Below are positions 54,560 to 63,803 of a stretch of 64,000 nucleotides of DNA, piece after piece; the first letter of the stretch is position 1, and every line of letters starts with the position of its first letter. Both the position numbers and the translations under genes were made by a program. This DNA comes from Lacipirellula limnantheis (GTDB taxonomy: Bacteria > Planctomycetota > Planctomycetia > Pirellulales > Lacipirellulaceae): assembly GCF_007746075.1 (NCBI RefSeq), contig NZ_CP036339.1:2943786-3007785 (forward strand), in the 5' to 3' direction. The notes under the pieces were generated by a model. That model was given only the letters and a program-made list of their open reading frames with translations. It did not search any database and was not told the origin of the DNA.

Positions 54560-55113
54560 GAGTGTGCCTCCCCTCAAAAGACGTCCCGAGTACTTCGTAA
54601 GCAGACGAACATTTCCGAAGCGGCCTCTGCCGCTAACCTGTCGAAAGCGTCCTGGGATTTTAGCACGCCCTCCTTGCGGATGCACCTAGCAGGTTGCGGT
54701 GTGTAGACCGACGCAGTCCACTTGCACTGTTTCGATCGTTACTGCCAGCGATGGGGGTGCGCCGGTTTCAAGGTGACATCCAGTGCGGTCGCCCACCCAG
54801 CACAGCTACGAATGCAAAAGCGCCTCCTTATGAGACTTTCCGCGGGTTGGCAAGGGGCTGCACGCATTTGCGACGCGTCGCTGGGCTTCCGCTATGAGAA
54901 AGCGACGCCCATTACCATTCGTGAGTGCGATTACGCGCATCGCTCGTGCATATCCGCACAAATAGCGTGACTCCTCCGAGCACTCGGCCAAAACCGCTAA
55001 GCAAGCGCGGCACTGTTTTCCAACTTGATCGGTTTCGCGATCTTACTTCTCGATGGGCACGCAGTATGCTAGGACGAGTAGAAGGACAATATAGGTTGAG
55101 AGAGCCGTTACCC
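54560..55113. other. Divergent promoter region between macrodomain and transglutaminase genes
   Basis: Holds GCTAAAATCCC (minus strand, near 54660) as a -10 candidate for the macrodomain gene. The plus-strand frame that continues into the transglutaminase gene is open from 54925 but lacks a start signal. Confidence 0.35.
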
Positions 55114-55965
55114 ATGAAGATTCACGTCGGCTACGAGTTGGTCTTTCGGTGCCCGCAACCGACGCCGATGATCGTCATGTTAAGTGTTCACGAGAGCCGC
55201 ATCTCAGACCTTACGGCCGACCACCTAGTGCTCACGCCGTCCGTTCCAGTCACAGACTATCGAGACTTTTACGGTAACCGGTGCAGCCGCATCGTGGCGC
55301 CGGCAGGAAACATCCGGCTGAGCGGCAATGCTGTCGTGTCCGACGCCGGGAAAGCCGACGTGGCAGCGCCTTGGCTTGAGCAACGGTCCATCGAGACGCT
55401 GCCCGAAGACGCCTTGCTCTTTCTGCTCGGCAGCAGGTATTGCGAAACCGACCTGCTGTTAGAGACCGCACAGCGATTGTTCGGTGCGGCGCCGACTGGC
55501 TGGAGGCGAGTCCAGGCCATCTGCGATTTCGTGCATCAGCACATTCAGTTCGGCTACGGTCATGCCAGCCCAACGATGACTGCTCGGCAAGCATTTCGGC
55601 GCCGCGTGGGTGTGTGTCGCGACTTTGCGCATCTTGCCATCACTTTCTGCCGTTGCATGAATATCCCGGCGCGCTACTGCACTGGCTATCTAAGCGATAT
55701 CGGCGAGCCGCCGCCTTACTCGCCGATGGACTTTGCAGCTTGGTTCGAGGCATATCTCGGCGACGGCTGGTACACCTTTGATCCTCGGAACAATACGCCG
55801 CGAATTGGGCGGATCCTCGTTGCCCGAGGCAGAGACGCGGCGGATGTTGCGCTAACGACCAGCTTCGGACCATCGACGCTAGAGAGCTTCACAGTAGAGA
55901 CGAATGAGATCAAATCAGTCGAACCAGCGAACGGACTAGGGGCTGTCAAAGTCGACTTCCGTTAA
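55114..55965 (+). CDS. Transglutaminase-like cysteine peptidase of the Anbu cluster
   Basis: 283 residues from ATG 55114. An N-terminal beta domain (IHVGYELVFRCPQPTPMIVM, then DFYGNRCSRIVAPAGNIRLS) precedes a transglutaminase core: CDFVHQHIQFGYGHASPTMT, catalytic Cys168 in RRVGVCRDFAHLAI, RCMNIPARYCTGYLSDIG, DFAAWFEAYLGDGWYTFDPR. The position of the usual His of an HAW motif reads Ala (FAAW), which I believe is common in this subfamily but could not check. Seventeen bases separate it from the Anbu protease gene. In other bacteria these two form an operon with ATP-grasp and alpha-E genes, which are missing here. Confidence 0.88.
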   Translation: MKIHVGYELVFRCPQPTPMIVMLSVHESRISDLTADHLVLTPSVPVTDYRDFYGNRCSRIVAPAGNIRLSGNAVVSDAGKADVAAPWLEQRSIETLPEDALLFLLGSRYCETDLLLETAQRLFGAAPTGWRRVQAICDFVHQHIQFGYGHASPTMTARQAFRRRVGVCRDFAHLAITFCRCMNIPARYCTGYLSDIGEPPPYSPMDFAAWFEAYLGDGWYTFDPRNNTPRIGRILVARGRDAADVALTTSFGPSTLESFTVETNEIKSVEPANGLGAVKVDFR

Positions 55966-55981
55966 GCAAGAAAGTCAGCGT

Positions 55982-56710
55982 ATGACATATTGTGTCGGCA
56001 TCTTGCTAAAAGACGGAATCGTCCTCGCCTCGGATTCGCGTACACATGCCGGAGTCGATAACTTCGCCAAGTTCTGCAAAATGACCGTGTTCGAGCGGGC
56101 CGGCGATCGCGTGCTCGTCTTGCTGAGTTCCGGCAATTTGGCCGGGACCCAAGCAGTCATCAACGTGCTGAAACAGCGCAGTGAGGTGACCAGTGGTGCG
56201 CCCAACATCTGGACCGCGCGCACCATGTTCGATGTTGTGATGCTTGTTTCGGATGCGATGCGCGACATCGAGCGTCGCGATGCGCCGTTCCTGGAAAGCG
56301 GTCCTGTTTCGTTCAACGCCTCGTTCATCGTCGGCGGGCAACTCAAGGGCGAGCCGCCACGGCTGTTTCGCATCTACGCGGAGGGCAACTTTATCGAAGC
56401 GGGAGATGAAACGCCGTTTCTCCAAACGGGCGAAGCCAAGTACGGAAAGCCGATTATCGATCGAGTGCTCGCGCCCGCGACGACGCTGGCAGACGCCACG
56501 AAATGCGTTCTCGTCTCATTCGATTCGACGATGCGCAGCAACCTGTCGGTTGGCATGCCGATCGATTTAGTTTGTTACGAGCGGGACAGCCTGGAGGTCC
56601 GTAAACGGCGCCGTTTCAACGAAGGCGACGCCTATTTCACGGCACTGAGTGCTGATTGGAGCGAAGGCGTACGCAAAGTGTTTCAGGAATTGCCCGACCT
56701 CCAATGGTAA
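55982..56710 (+). CDS. Anbu, proteasome-type peptidase
   Basis: 242 residues. Begins MTYCVGILLKDGIVLASDSR: after removal of Met, Thr1 would be the nucleophile of the Ntn-hydrolase fold, with DSRTHAGVDNFAKFCKM as the S1-loop region and conserved Lys33-like residue. Further blocks: VLVLLSSGNLAGTQAVINVL, FNASFIVGGQLKGEPPRLFR, IYAEGNFIEAGDETPFLQTG, CVLVSFDSTMRSNLSVGMPI. This is the Anbu family (ancestral beta subunit), which forms open helical rings; it may cut or transfer peptides together with the upstream transglutaminase-like gene. Translation is likely coupled, as only 16 bases separate the genes. Confidence 0.9.
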   Translation: MTYCVGILLKDGIVLASDSRTHAGVDNFAKFCKMTVFERAGDRVLVLLSSGNLAGTQAVINVLKQRSEVTSGAPNIWTARTMFDVVMLVSDAMRDIERRDAPFLESGPVSFNASFIVGGQLKGEPPRLFRIYAEGNFIEAGDETPFLQTGEAKYGKPIIDRVLAPATTLADATKCVLVSFDSTMRSNLSVGMPIDLVCYERDSLEVRKRRRFNEGDAYFTALSADWSEGVRKVFQELPDLQW

Positions 56711-56718
56711 GAGCACTC

Positions 56719-56893
56719 TCAAGTGGGTACGTGCACGCTTGGGGTTGGCGGATTGGCATTTAAGAACGACTGGCGGGCGGCTCGCAAACCTTCCAGCATC
56801 GTCATCACGTTGATGAGGATGACGCAGCCGGAGACGGTCTCACGCCAGATTTGCGTCAAAAGCTCCGCGTCGACGTTTTTCGGAACTGATGTT
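56719..56893 (-). CDS. Possible gene fragment, about 57 residues
   Basis: The minus-strand frame reads NVDAELLTQIWRETVSGCVI, LINVMTMLEGLRAARQSFLN, then a proline-rich end and stop. The first 40 residues have a good amphipathic helix pattern. No ATG or GTG start precedes it before a stop at about 56895, so it is a truncated gene end or uses an odd start. Convergent with the Anbu gene. Unknown family. Confidence 0.3.
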
Positions 56894-57025
56894 GTGTGTT
56901 AGAGAACGTATGCCGCAACGGTCATTGTTGACGCTGCCTGAAAACGGTTGGATTGTGGCAGGGCGCTCCGCCGTCATGATGACTCCCGGCCGCAACCTAC
57001 GAAATCTCTCAGGAGTTGATCTCGC

Positions 57026-57620
57026 GTGTCGTCGGAGTCACATTCCCGACCGTCTCTCCCGCGAAACGTCAAGATTCTTGGCGCCGCGAGTATGCTCAAC
57101 GACATCGCCAGCGAGATGATCTTTCCGCTGCTGCCCAATTTTCTACTTTCGGTTCTGCTCGGGAACCGCTTCTACGAGTGAACTTGGCGTGTCGACGCCG
57201 TTACTGCCGCTGCTTTGGTGCGGCTTTCATGTCGTCAAGAGTCTCAGCAATTTGCTGTTGGGCGGCGTGGCAGACCGTTACGGGCCGCGGCCTTTGATCG
57301 TTCTGGGCTGGCTCGTGTACGCCGCGGTTTACGTTGCCTTTGGGTTGGCCACGACTGCATGGCAAGCCTGGGCGCTCTTCCTGTGTTACGCCCTCTTCTA
57401 CGGACTCACGGAGCCAGCGGAGAAGGCGATGGTGGCGAATCTCGTGGGCAGCGAACGCAAAGGATTGGCCTACGGCTGGTTCAACTTTGCGATCGGCATT
57501 GCCACTTTGCCGTCGAGCTTAATCTCCGGAGGCCTGTATCAATTCTTCGGGCCTTTGTTGGCATTCTGGTGGGGAGCGTTGCTGGCCCTCGCTGCGGCAG
57601 CACTGATGGTCAGCGTGTAA
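57026..57620 (+). pseudogene. MFS transporter with internal deletion
   Basis: GTG 57026 with AGGAG ten bases upstream begins SSESHSRPSLPRNVKILGAA, SMLNDIASEMIFPLLPNFLL, then LGNRFYE-stop at 57181: the N-terminal helix of a planctomycete MFS exporter. From 57189, in another frame, the C-terminal half resumes: LPLLWCGFHVVKSLSNLLLG, GVADRYGPRPLIVLGWLVYA, GLTEPAEKAMVANLVGSERK, GLAYGWFNFAIGIATLPSSL. Helices 2-6 are deleted at the junction and the frame is lost. The substrate of the former transporter is unknown. Confidence 0.82.
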
Positions 57621-58030
57621 GAGGCGCCGGCGCGCCCGGACTTGGAGCTCGTTTGACGGACCGCTGCGCGGGCAGATCATCCTCCGAGCGTCAGGCCGGA
57701 CGCGGATTTGAGTTCACGGTACGCCGCAGCGGCGCCAGTCGCGGTTGGTTCGACGCGTTGAGAGAAGCTTGGCGAAGGCGGGAGTCGTGGTCGCCGGAGT
57801 AGGCAGGATCATCGCCCTCGGAACCGTTTCGAAACGGTGGTTTGCCGAAGCGCACATGTAAACGGCTGCGAGATTGCTGCTGGAATGGAATCAGAATCCG
57901 TTGATTTCTCGGAGTCGGAGAAATGGGTTGGCTTGATGGAACCGCGTCAGGGTCGTCGTCGTCGAATGTCATCGACGCTGGCAGTAGAGCGCAGATCGAT
58001 GATCATCCTCGCGGAAGTACTTCGAGTGCC
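57621..58030. other. 400-base spacer, no gene recognised
   Basis: No domain-bearing frame on either strand. It lies between the end of the MFS relic and the end of the convergent phosphoesterase gene. Confidence 0.3.
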
Positions 58031-60556
58031 TCAATCATCATCATCGTCTTCGTCTGATCCGGGGCGAGCGAAGAAGAAGCCGGCCCTCACCGGGGCCGGC
58101 ATCACCGAGTCAGGTCCGCGGACCGCCTTCCAGACGATCTGATTTAGGACCAAATCATCCGCCGCGTCTTCGCGTGAAAAATCGAGTTTCGCCGAGAGAT
58201 CGCTGAGCGGCGCCTCGGGGGCATTTACCGCGTTCAAGTCCACATTCGCCGCTCGATGGTCGTAGGGACGCAAATCGGCTTTTGGCTGGAACGATTCGTA
58301 CATCGGTAGCGCCGCCGCATCGAACTGACTCATCGGTTCCAAACCCAAGATCAGCTCCATTGTGCGCAACATACTGGCCGTCGAATACATGTTGGAGTCA
58401 ACGTGCTCGCGTTTCGTAAACGGGCTGATAACCAGCGCGACCGTGCGGTGGGCGTCGACATGGTCAGAGCCGTTCTGGGCGTCGTCTTCAACGACGAAAA
58501 TCGCCGTCTCCTTCCAGAACTTGCTGTGACTGAGTGCTTCCACGACCAGCCCAAGGGCGAGATCATTGTCGCCGACTGCCGCAATCGGCGTATGCGCACC
58601 GACTTTCGTTCCCGAGGTGTGGTCGTTTGGGAGCCGCATGACGATCAGGCGTGGCATTTCGCCGGCCTGCTCGAACTGTCGCAGCTCCGTGATGAACCGT
58701 TTGGCGCGGTCGACGTCGCTGTACTCCATGTCAAAGCTGCGATAAAGCGGATCGAAGTGTCCTTCGAGAGCCGGCATGCTAACCGTGCCGGGGTCGCCAG
58801 CCTTCTCCGCGTTGGCAACGAACTCTCCATAGCTCCGGTAGGTTACCTCTCTCTCCTTGCAGCGGTCCCAAATGTATCCACCGGCTGAGAAGGCGATTGG
58901 CAAGGCCCCTTCGCTCGGATAGCGAAAGATGCCGCGCCCTCCTTTGCGATAGTTCAAAGGCCAGGTCTTCTCGACGAAATCGGTCGCATAGGCCGCCATC
59001 GTCCATTCGTGACCGTCGGCGCTCACTTCGCCTTCGACGTAAAAATTGTCGAGCGTCACAAATTGCCGCGCCAGGGCGTGGTGATTGGGCGTCACGCGCT
59101 CAGGAAAAAGACACAAGCTCGCGTCACCGTTGCCCTTCGGCAGGTCGCCAAACACCTGGTCGTACGTGCGGTTCTCTTTGATGATGTAGACGCAATGCTT
59201 GATCGGACTGGCATCGCCGACCTTCGCCGGAATGGGATTGTCCTGCTCACGGGGCTTGGTAACGGCCGATCGATCGCTCTTCAGCGGACTGCACTTGTAC
59301 GTTTGCTTGGTGTAACGTGCCATCTCTTCGGGCGAGGGGGCCGGAATCACGGACAATGTGCCACGCAGTAAGCCGCCGATGTACTCGCGCAAGGTGCCCG
59401 CGCTACCAGCGGGAATCAGCGGATTTGGGCCCTGGCGGTTGGCTTTGGGCGACAGTCCCTTGCCATTGGCCACGTAGATGTGGTTGTCCACAGCGCTATA
59501 CCGCACCGAAGTTGGATACCAGCCGACGGGAATGTAGCCTAGCGACCGACTTCGGCCACGTTCACTGACGTCGATCACAGCGAGATTGTTGTTGTCTGCG
59601 TTGGCGATGAACAACACCTTGCCATTCGGCGAAAGCGCCAGGCTGTTGGGCGTGCTGCCGTGCGGAGCCTGGGGATACAACGCGCTGTTGATCGTTTCCA
59701 GCGTATCGCCCGTGTCGGCATCGAGCACGACTACAGTATTTCCGTTCGCGCAGGCGACGTAGAGTTCCTTTGCGTCAGGCGAAAGAGTCATCTCGGTGGG
59801 ATGGGAGGCCGTCGACCAGCGCCCGACGAACTTATCGGCCACGACGTCGAACACCGCTACGGCAGACTGGTTCCAAAGGCTGACAAATACTCGCTTGCCG
59901 TCGGGGCTCGGCAGCGGCGCGTAGGGATAGCTGTCTTTACCCAGGTCATGATGCTTGGGCGGCGCTGGATCGCTCAGAGAAATCCGCGCGAGCGTGTCTC
60001 CCCACGCGTTAGCCGAGAACAGAGATTGACCGTCGACGCTACAGGCCAGACCTGCGGGAATAAAGTTCTTGTTGGGATCGGCAACTTGGATTCTTCGTTG
60101 GTCCGATAGCAAACCGTCAGCGAACTGGAACTGATGGACAACGGCAAATTCACCGCCACTGGCAAACAGGCGCTTCCCTTGGGGATCGAAGCAGAGACCG
60201 TAAAAACACTGCGGCAGGACCACCCGGGAGACGACCATACCCTCCGAGAGATCGACAATGACGATTTCGTGGGCGCCGAATCCCGCATGCAGCACAGCGG
60301 CCCAAGGTTCCTTCGGATGGAGAGCAACATTGACAGGAAAGTCCCCGAGGGCAATCTGCTTCCCGGCTGGCATGAGAGACCATTGAGTGGGCAGCAGAAT
60401 TTCGCCGCCAGACTGTTGCCCCGGCAGACGCCGCGCAGGCGACTTATTGGCTCCAAGACTCCCAGTCTCCGCAATCTCTGGCGGGTCCGAGAGCGCGACG
60501 CTGGGCGTGCATAGAACAGTTCCGAGCACAATTGCTGTCAATCGAAGTGCGTTCAT
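58031..60556 (-). CDS. Secreted YVTN beta-propeller fused to phosphoesterase domain
   Basis: 841 residues from ATG 60556, which gives a signal peptide (TAIVLGTVLCTPSVALSDP). Residues ~50-400 form a seven-bladed propeller with YVTN-like repeats (KRVFVSLWNQSAVAVFDVVA, KELYVACANGNTVVVLDADT, KVLFIANADNNNLAVIDVSE, NHIYVANGKGLSPKANRQGP). Residues ~430-790 are a phosphoesterase/acid-phosphatase-like domain of the alkaline phosphatase superfamily: KHCVYIIKENRTYDQVFGDL, NFYVEGEVSADGHEWTMAAY, IVMRLPNDHTSGTKVGAHTP, IFVVEDDAQNGSDHVDAHR. The tail is acidic (DEDDDDD). Such proteins hydrolyse phosphate esters outside the cell; the substrate is unknown. A GTTTAGAAC box upstream resembles the shared promoter element. 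Confidence 0.88.
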   Translation of the reverse strand: MNALRLTAIVLGTVLCTPSVALSDPPEIAETGSLGANKSPARRLPGQQSGGEILLPTQWSLMPAGKQIALGDFPVNVALHPKEPWAAVLHAGFGAHEIVIVDLSEGMVVSRVVLPQCFYGLCFDPQGKRLFASGGEFAVVHQFQFADGLLSDQRRIQVADPNKNFIPAGLACSVDGQSLFSANAWGDTLARISLSDPAPPKHHDLGKDSYPYAPLPSPDGKRVFVSLWNQSAVAVFDVVADKFVGRWSTASHPTEMTLSPDAKELYVACANGNTVVVLDADTGDTLETINSALYPQAPHGSTPNSLALSPNGKVLFIANADNNNLAVIDVSERGRSRSLGYIPVGWYPTSVRYSAVDNHIYVANGKGLSPKANRQGPNPLIPAGSAGTLREYIGGLLRGTLSVIPAPSPEEMARYTKQTYKCSPLKSDRSAVTKPREQDNPIPAKVGDASPIKHCVYIIKENRTYDQVFGDLPKGNGDASLCLFPERVTPNHHALARQFVTLDNFYVEGEVSADGHEWTMAAYATDFVEKTWPLNYRKGGRGIFRYPSEGALPIAFSAGGYIWDRCKEREVTYRSYGEFVANAEKAGDPGTVSMPALEGHFDPLYRSFDMEYSDVDRAKRFITELRQFEQAGEMPRLIVMRLPNDHTSGTKVGAHTPIAAVGDNDLALGLVVEALSHSKFWKETAIFVVEDDAQNGSDHVDAHRTVALVISPFTKREHVDSNMYSTASMLRTMELILGLEPMSQFDAAALPMYESFQPKADLRPYDHRAANVDLNAVNAPEAPLSDLSAKLDFSREDAADDLVLNQIVWKAVRGPDSVMPAPVRAGFFFARPGSDEDDDDD

Positions 60557-60630
60557 GTCGCCGGCTCTCGCGTCTTCGGGGTGATGCTGATCCGTTGTTC
60601 TAAACAACCGCGCGCGAGACGGCAAATCCT

Positions 60631-61160
60631 TCATGCAAAGCACATAAACGCGGGCATCGCCGGCTGGTCCCTGCCAGACAAGGCGCCGCAACGCAGCATT
60701 CCATGAAATCGGACGACTTTCCGGGATGCGCGGACGATCTCGTCAATGGCATGAGTTCCCGGCACTCGGGCGCCCACGGCCAACAGTCCTGGGGAACGGC
60801 CGATATTTAAGTTGCCCATGACGCGAAGGTTGCCGTTGATCGACGCGATCGTCGGGTGCGACGTCAATCCGGTGCTCCCCTGCAACGTTCCGAGTCCGCG
60901 GTCGAGCACGGTGTTGGGGGGATGCGACGGCTGCGCGTAGAGGCGGCCGCCAACCACTAGCACGCCGCTGGGCAGACTGATCGACCCCCCGGGGTGATCC
61001 GGACCAGGTCCGCCGCGACGTCGGCGCCGTTGAGGATTGACAGGGCGCCCGCAACCGTTAGCGGGCCATTCACTTGCACCAGCGAAGGAGAGTCGCGAAC
61101 CCCCAGCAGCGAATTTGCCCCGAGCCGGTACTCTCCGCTCGAGCCAAACGTGCGGATCAT
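60631..61160 (-). pseudogene. Beta-helix surface protein fragment, frameshifted
   Basis: The first part (61160-60985) reads FGSSGEYRLGANSLLGVRDS, PSLVQVNGPLTVAGALSILN, GADVAADLVRITPGG; after a frameshift near 60985 it continues SISLPSGVLVVGGRLYAQPS, LQGSTGLTSHPTIASINGNL, RVMGNLNIGRSPGLLAVGAR. This is the rung pattern of the large PEP-CTERM adhesins in this window (rows of L-V-N-G), so it is a remnant of one of them. No signal peptide or tail is left. Confidence 0.5.
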
Positions 61161-61171
61161 TCCCGCCGCCG

Positions 61172-61324
61172 CAAGAATGGCGTGACAAATACAAGCGCAT
61201 GTTCGACGAAGGTTGGGACCGCCAGCGGGAGCTCACTCATGCCAAGCAATTGGAAATGCGCATCGTCCCGCCAGTTTGGGCCGTAGCGGGAGACACGCCG
61301 TTTATAAAAATCTTCTTGTCCTAA
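61172..61324 (+). pseudogene. Arylsulfatase fragment, opposite in orientation to the intact neighbour
   Basis: Reads EWRDKYKRMFDEGWDRQREL, THAKQLEMRIVPPVWAVA and then an unrelated end. It aligns by eye with residues ~288-325 of the neighbouring sulfatase (EWIDKFKGKFDGGWDAYREA, TLKRQIAMGVVPPDTKLTA). It lies on the other strand, 22 bases from that gene's stop. It is not an inverted piece of the same gene, because the sequences differ at many positions, so a second sulfatase gene once existed here. Confidence 0.75.
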
Positions 61325-61346
61325 TTGCGAGCGTGCTTGGCCGTCA

Positions 61347-63749
61347 TCACTGGAGTTTGACCGTCACCTTCTCAATTGCTCCAGTGAAGGCAAAGGGCAG
61401 CTTGTATGTGAAGTCCACGGCAGAGCCAATGTCCATGCCGACGTCGACTCCCTCGCCGAGCGAGAATTGGAGCGGAACTGTTTTGGGCAGTCTTCCTGCA
61501 CCGATCTGCTTGCCGTTGGCGGTGATTGTCACGGCTGCCGGCTTGCCGAGTTCACCGGGCTGACCCTCGTAAGCGAAGTTCACCGCGAGGGTGACTTTCC
61601 CCTTTGGCAACGCTGCGGACGAGATCGTGAACCGCTCGATGGCGAGCATGTTGTAGACGACGTGGGCTTTCCCGTCGCGCAGAAAGATTCCGTAGCCCCC
61701 GGTGAGCCCGCCATGGGTGAAGACCATCCCTTCGGCTCCCGCATCGGGAATCTCGATGTCGGCGGTCACCGAAAACGATTTGTTCAATACCGGCGGGGCA
61801 GCGCCGTCTGGCAGCGCGATCTGGCCTGGGTAGTACACGAACGTGTCGCGATTTCCAGCGAGGCTGGGTCGCCCCTGCAGTTCAGCGTTCAACCGTTCGG
61901 TGCCGCGCCAGTCGAGCGGCAAGGCTTTGTATTTCTCCGCTTCCTTCCAGAAGAGGGCGTCGAGTTCTTTGACCTTCTCCGGAAACTTGGCCGCTAGATC
62001 GTCCGACTGTGAGAAGTCCTTGTCCAAGTTGTACAGTTCCCATTTCGCCGTCAGCGGATCGAACTCGCCGCGAGTCGGCTCCCACGGGACGAAGCTGCGG
62101 CTCGACGCCACCCAGCCGTCGTGATACATCCCGCGGTTAACCAGCAATTCGAAGTACTGCGTCTTCCGTGTTTCGGGAGCGTCCTCGTCGGTGAAGCTCT
62201 CAAGGAAACTGGCGCCTTCCATTGGCTTTTGCGCGATGCCGTTGAGCACGGTCGGCGGCGTAATTCCGATCGCGTCATAGAGTGTCGGTACAATGTCGAT
62301 CACGTGGAGGAACTGCGTCCGTATCCCGCCCTTGTCCTTGATCCTTGCGGGCCAGGAAATGATCATCGGGTTACGAGTGCCGCCGAAGTGACTGGCAACT
62401 TGCTTGGTCCACTGGAATGGCGTGTTCATCGCGTGAGCCCACGAGCTGGGGAAGTGGTTGAACCACTTCGGTCCGCCGATCTCGTCGATGTGCTCCAGAT
62501 TATCTTCCCATTTCTCGGGGAAGCCATTGAAGAACAGGTTCTCGTTGACGCTCCCTTCCAGCCCGCCTTCGGCACTGGCGCCATTGTCGCCAACGATGTA
62601 GACGAAAATCGTGTTGTCGCCGTTCGGCATCTGCTTGACCGCGTCGATAACGCGGCCCATATGGTAATCGACGTGAGCCGCGTAACCGGCGAACACCTCC
62701 ATCATCCGCGCGTAGATCTTCTTCTGGTCGGCGCTCAGCGCGTTCCAGGCGGGCAATCCCTCACTACGAGCCGTGAGTTTGGTGTCCGGCGGCACGACGC
62801 CCATGGCGATCTGTCGCTTCAGCGTCGCTTCGCGGTAGGCGTCCCAACCACCATCAAACTTTCCCTTGAACTTGTCGATCCACTCCTTGGGAGCGTGATG
62901 GGGCGAGTGATTGGCTCCCGGAGCGACGTACAGGAAAAACGGTTTGTCCGGGGCAATGCTGTTGACCTTCCGGGTCCAATCGATCGCCCTGTCGGCCAGG
63001 TCTTCCGTCATGTGGTAATTCGGGTCGGAGCTCTTGGGAACGAGGTTCCGGTTCTCGAACAGGACGGGGTTCCAGTGGTTCATATCCCCAGCGTTAAAGC
63101 CGTAGAAGTAGTCGAACCCGAGGCCATTGGCCCAGCGGTCGAACGGGCCTGCCGCACTCGTCTCCCACGCGGGGGTGTTGTGATTCTTGCCAATCCACGC
63201 GGTCATGTACCCGTTCTGGCGGAGCACTTCGCCGATGGTGCCGCAACTGCGCGGCAAGACGCAGGTATAGCCGTCGTATCCGGTGGCCGCCTCGGTGATC
63301 ACGCCGGTCGCAGCCGAATGGTGGTTGCAGCCGGTGATGAGCGCGGCCCGCGTGGGGCTGCACAGCGCCGTCGTGTGGAAGCGGTTGTACTTCAGACCCT
63401 CCGCCGCGAGCTTATCCAGCGTCGGGGACGGAATTCCGCCGCCGAAGGCGGAGTACTGACCAAACCCGGTGTCATCGAGCAGGATGAGCACGACGTTCGG
63501 CGCTCCCTGCGGAGCCTGAATCGGTTGGGGAAACTGAGGCGGATCGGAGTCCTTGTACGTCTTCCCCACCATGCCCTTGAACGCGAAATCAGGTCGCGGC
63601 AGCACTTGGGGCGTGCCCTCGGTCGCCGGTGGTTGGGCGTTGGGTTGCTGGGCGAACGTCTCGGCCAACTGAACGGTCGTGACCAGCCAACCGAGCGGAC
63701 CCGCTAACATCATGATCATGCTGGCGCGAAAGCGAACTCGTCGAAGCAT
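61347..63749 (-). CDS. Secreted arylsulfatase, type I
   Basis: 800 residues. N-terminal signal (MIMMLAGPLGWLVTTVQLAE), Pro-rich linker, then the sulfatase domain: VVLILLDDTGFGQYSAFGGG (D92, D93), formylglycine motif C130-S-P-T-R (FHTTALCSPTRAALITGCNH), GKNHNTPAWETSAAGPFDRW, PFFLYVAPGANHSPHHAPKE, FVYIVGDNGASAEGGLEGSV, WTKQVASHFGGTRNPMIISW. The last ~170 residues are a separate jelly-roll-like domain (FSVTADIEIPDAGAEGMVFT, THGGLTGGYGIFLRDGKAHV). It resembles the large PAS-type arylsulfatases. The FGE gene lies 54 bases upstream on the same strand, so enzyme and activator are probably co-expressed. Confidence 0.94.
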   Translation of the reverse strand: MLRRVRFRASMIMMLAGPLGWLVTTVQLAETFAQQPNAQPPATEGTPQVLPRPDFAFKGMVGKTYKDSDPPQFPQPIQAPQGAPNVVLILLDDTGFGQYSAFGGGIPSPTLDKLAAEGLKYNRFHTTALCSPTRAALITGCNHHSAATGVITEAATGYDGYTCVLPRSCGTIGEVLRQNGYMTAWIGKNHNTPAWETSAAGPFDRWANGLGFDYFYGFNAGDMNHWNPVLFENRNLVPKSSDPNYHMTEDLADRAIDWTRKVNSIAPDKPFFLYVAPGANHSPHHAPKEWIDKFKGKFDGGWDAYREATLKRQIAMGVVPPDTKLTARSEGLPAWNALSADQKKIYARMMEVFAGYAAHVDYHMGRVIDAVKQMPNGDNTIFVYIVGDNGASAEGGLEGSVNENLFFNGFPEKWEDNLEHIDEIGGPKWFNHFPSSWAHAMNTPFQWTKQVASHFGGTRNPMIISWPARIKDKGGIRTQFLHVIDIVPTLYDAIGITPPTVLNGIAQKPMEGASFLESFTDEDAPETRKTQYFELLVNRGMYHDGWVASSRSFVPWEPTRGEFDPLTAKWELYNLDKDFSQSDDLAAKFPEKVKELDALFWKEAEKYKALPLDWRGTERLNAELQGRPSLAGNRDTFVYYPGQIALPDGAAPPVLNKSFSVTADIEIPDAGAEGMVFTHGGLTGGYGIFLRDGKAHVVYNMLAIERFTISSAALPKGKVTLAVNFAYEGQPGELGKPAAVTITANGKQIGAGRLPKTVPLQFSLGEGVDVGMDIGSAVDFTYKLPFAFTGAIEKVTVKLQ

Positions 63750-63803
63750 TATGCATGCCCTTTATCTGAATTGTTAGCTGCTTGCCGGTGCTCGCGTCCC
63801 GAG

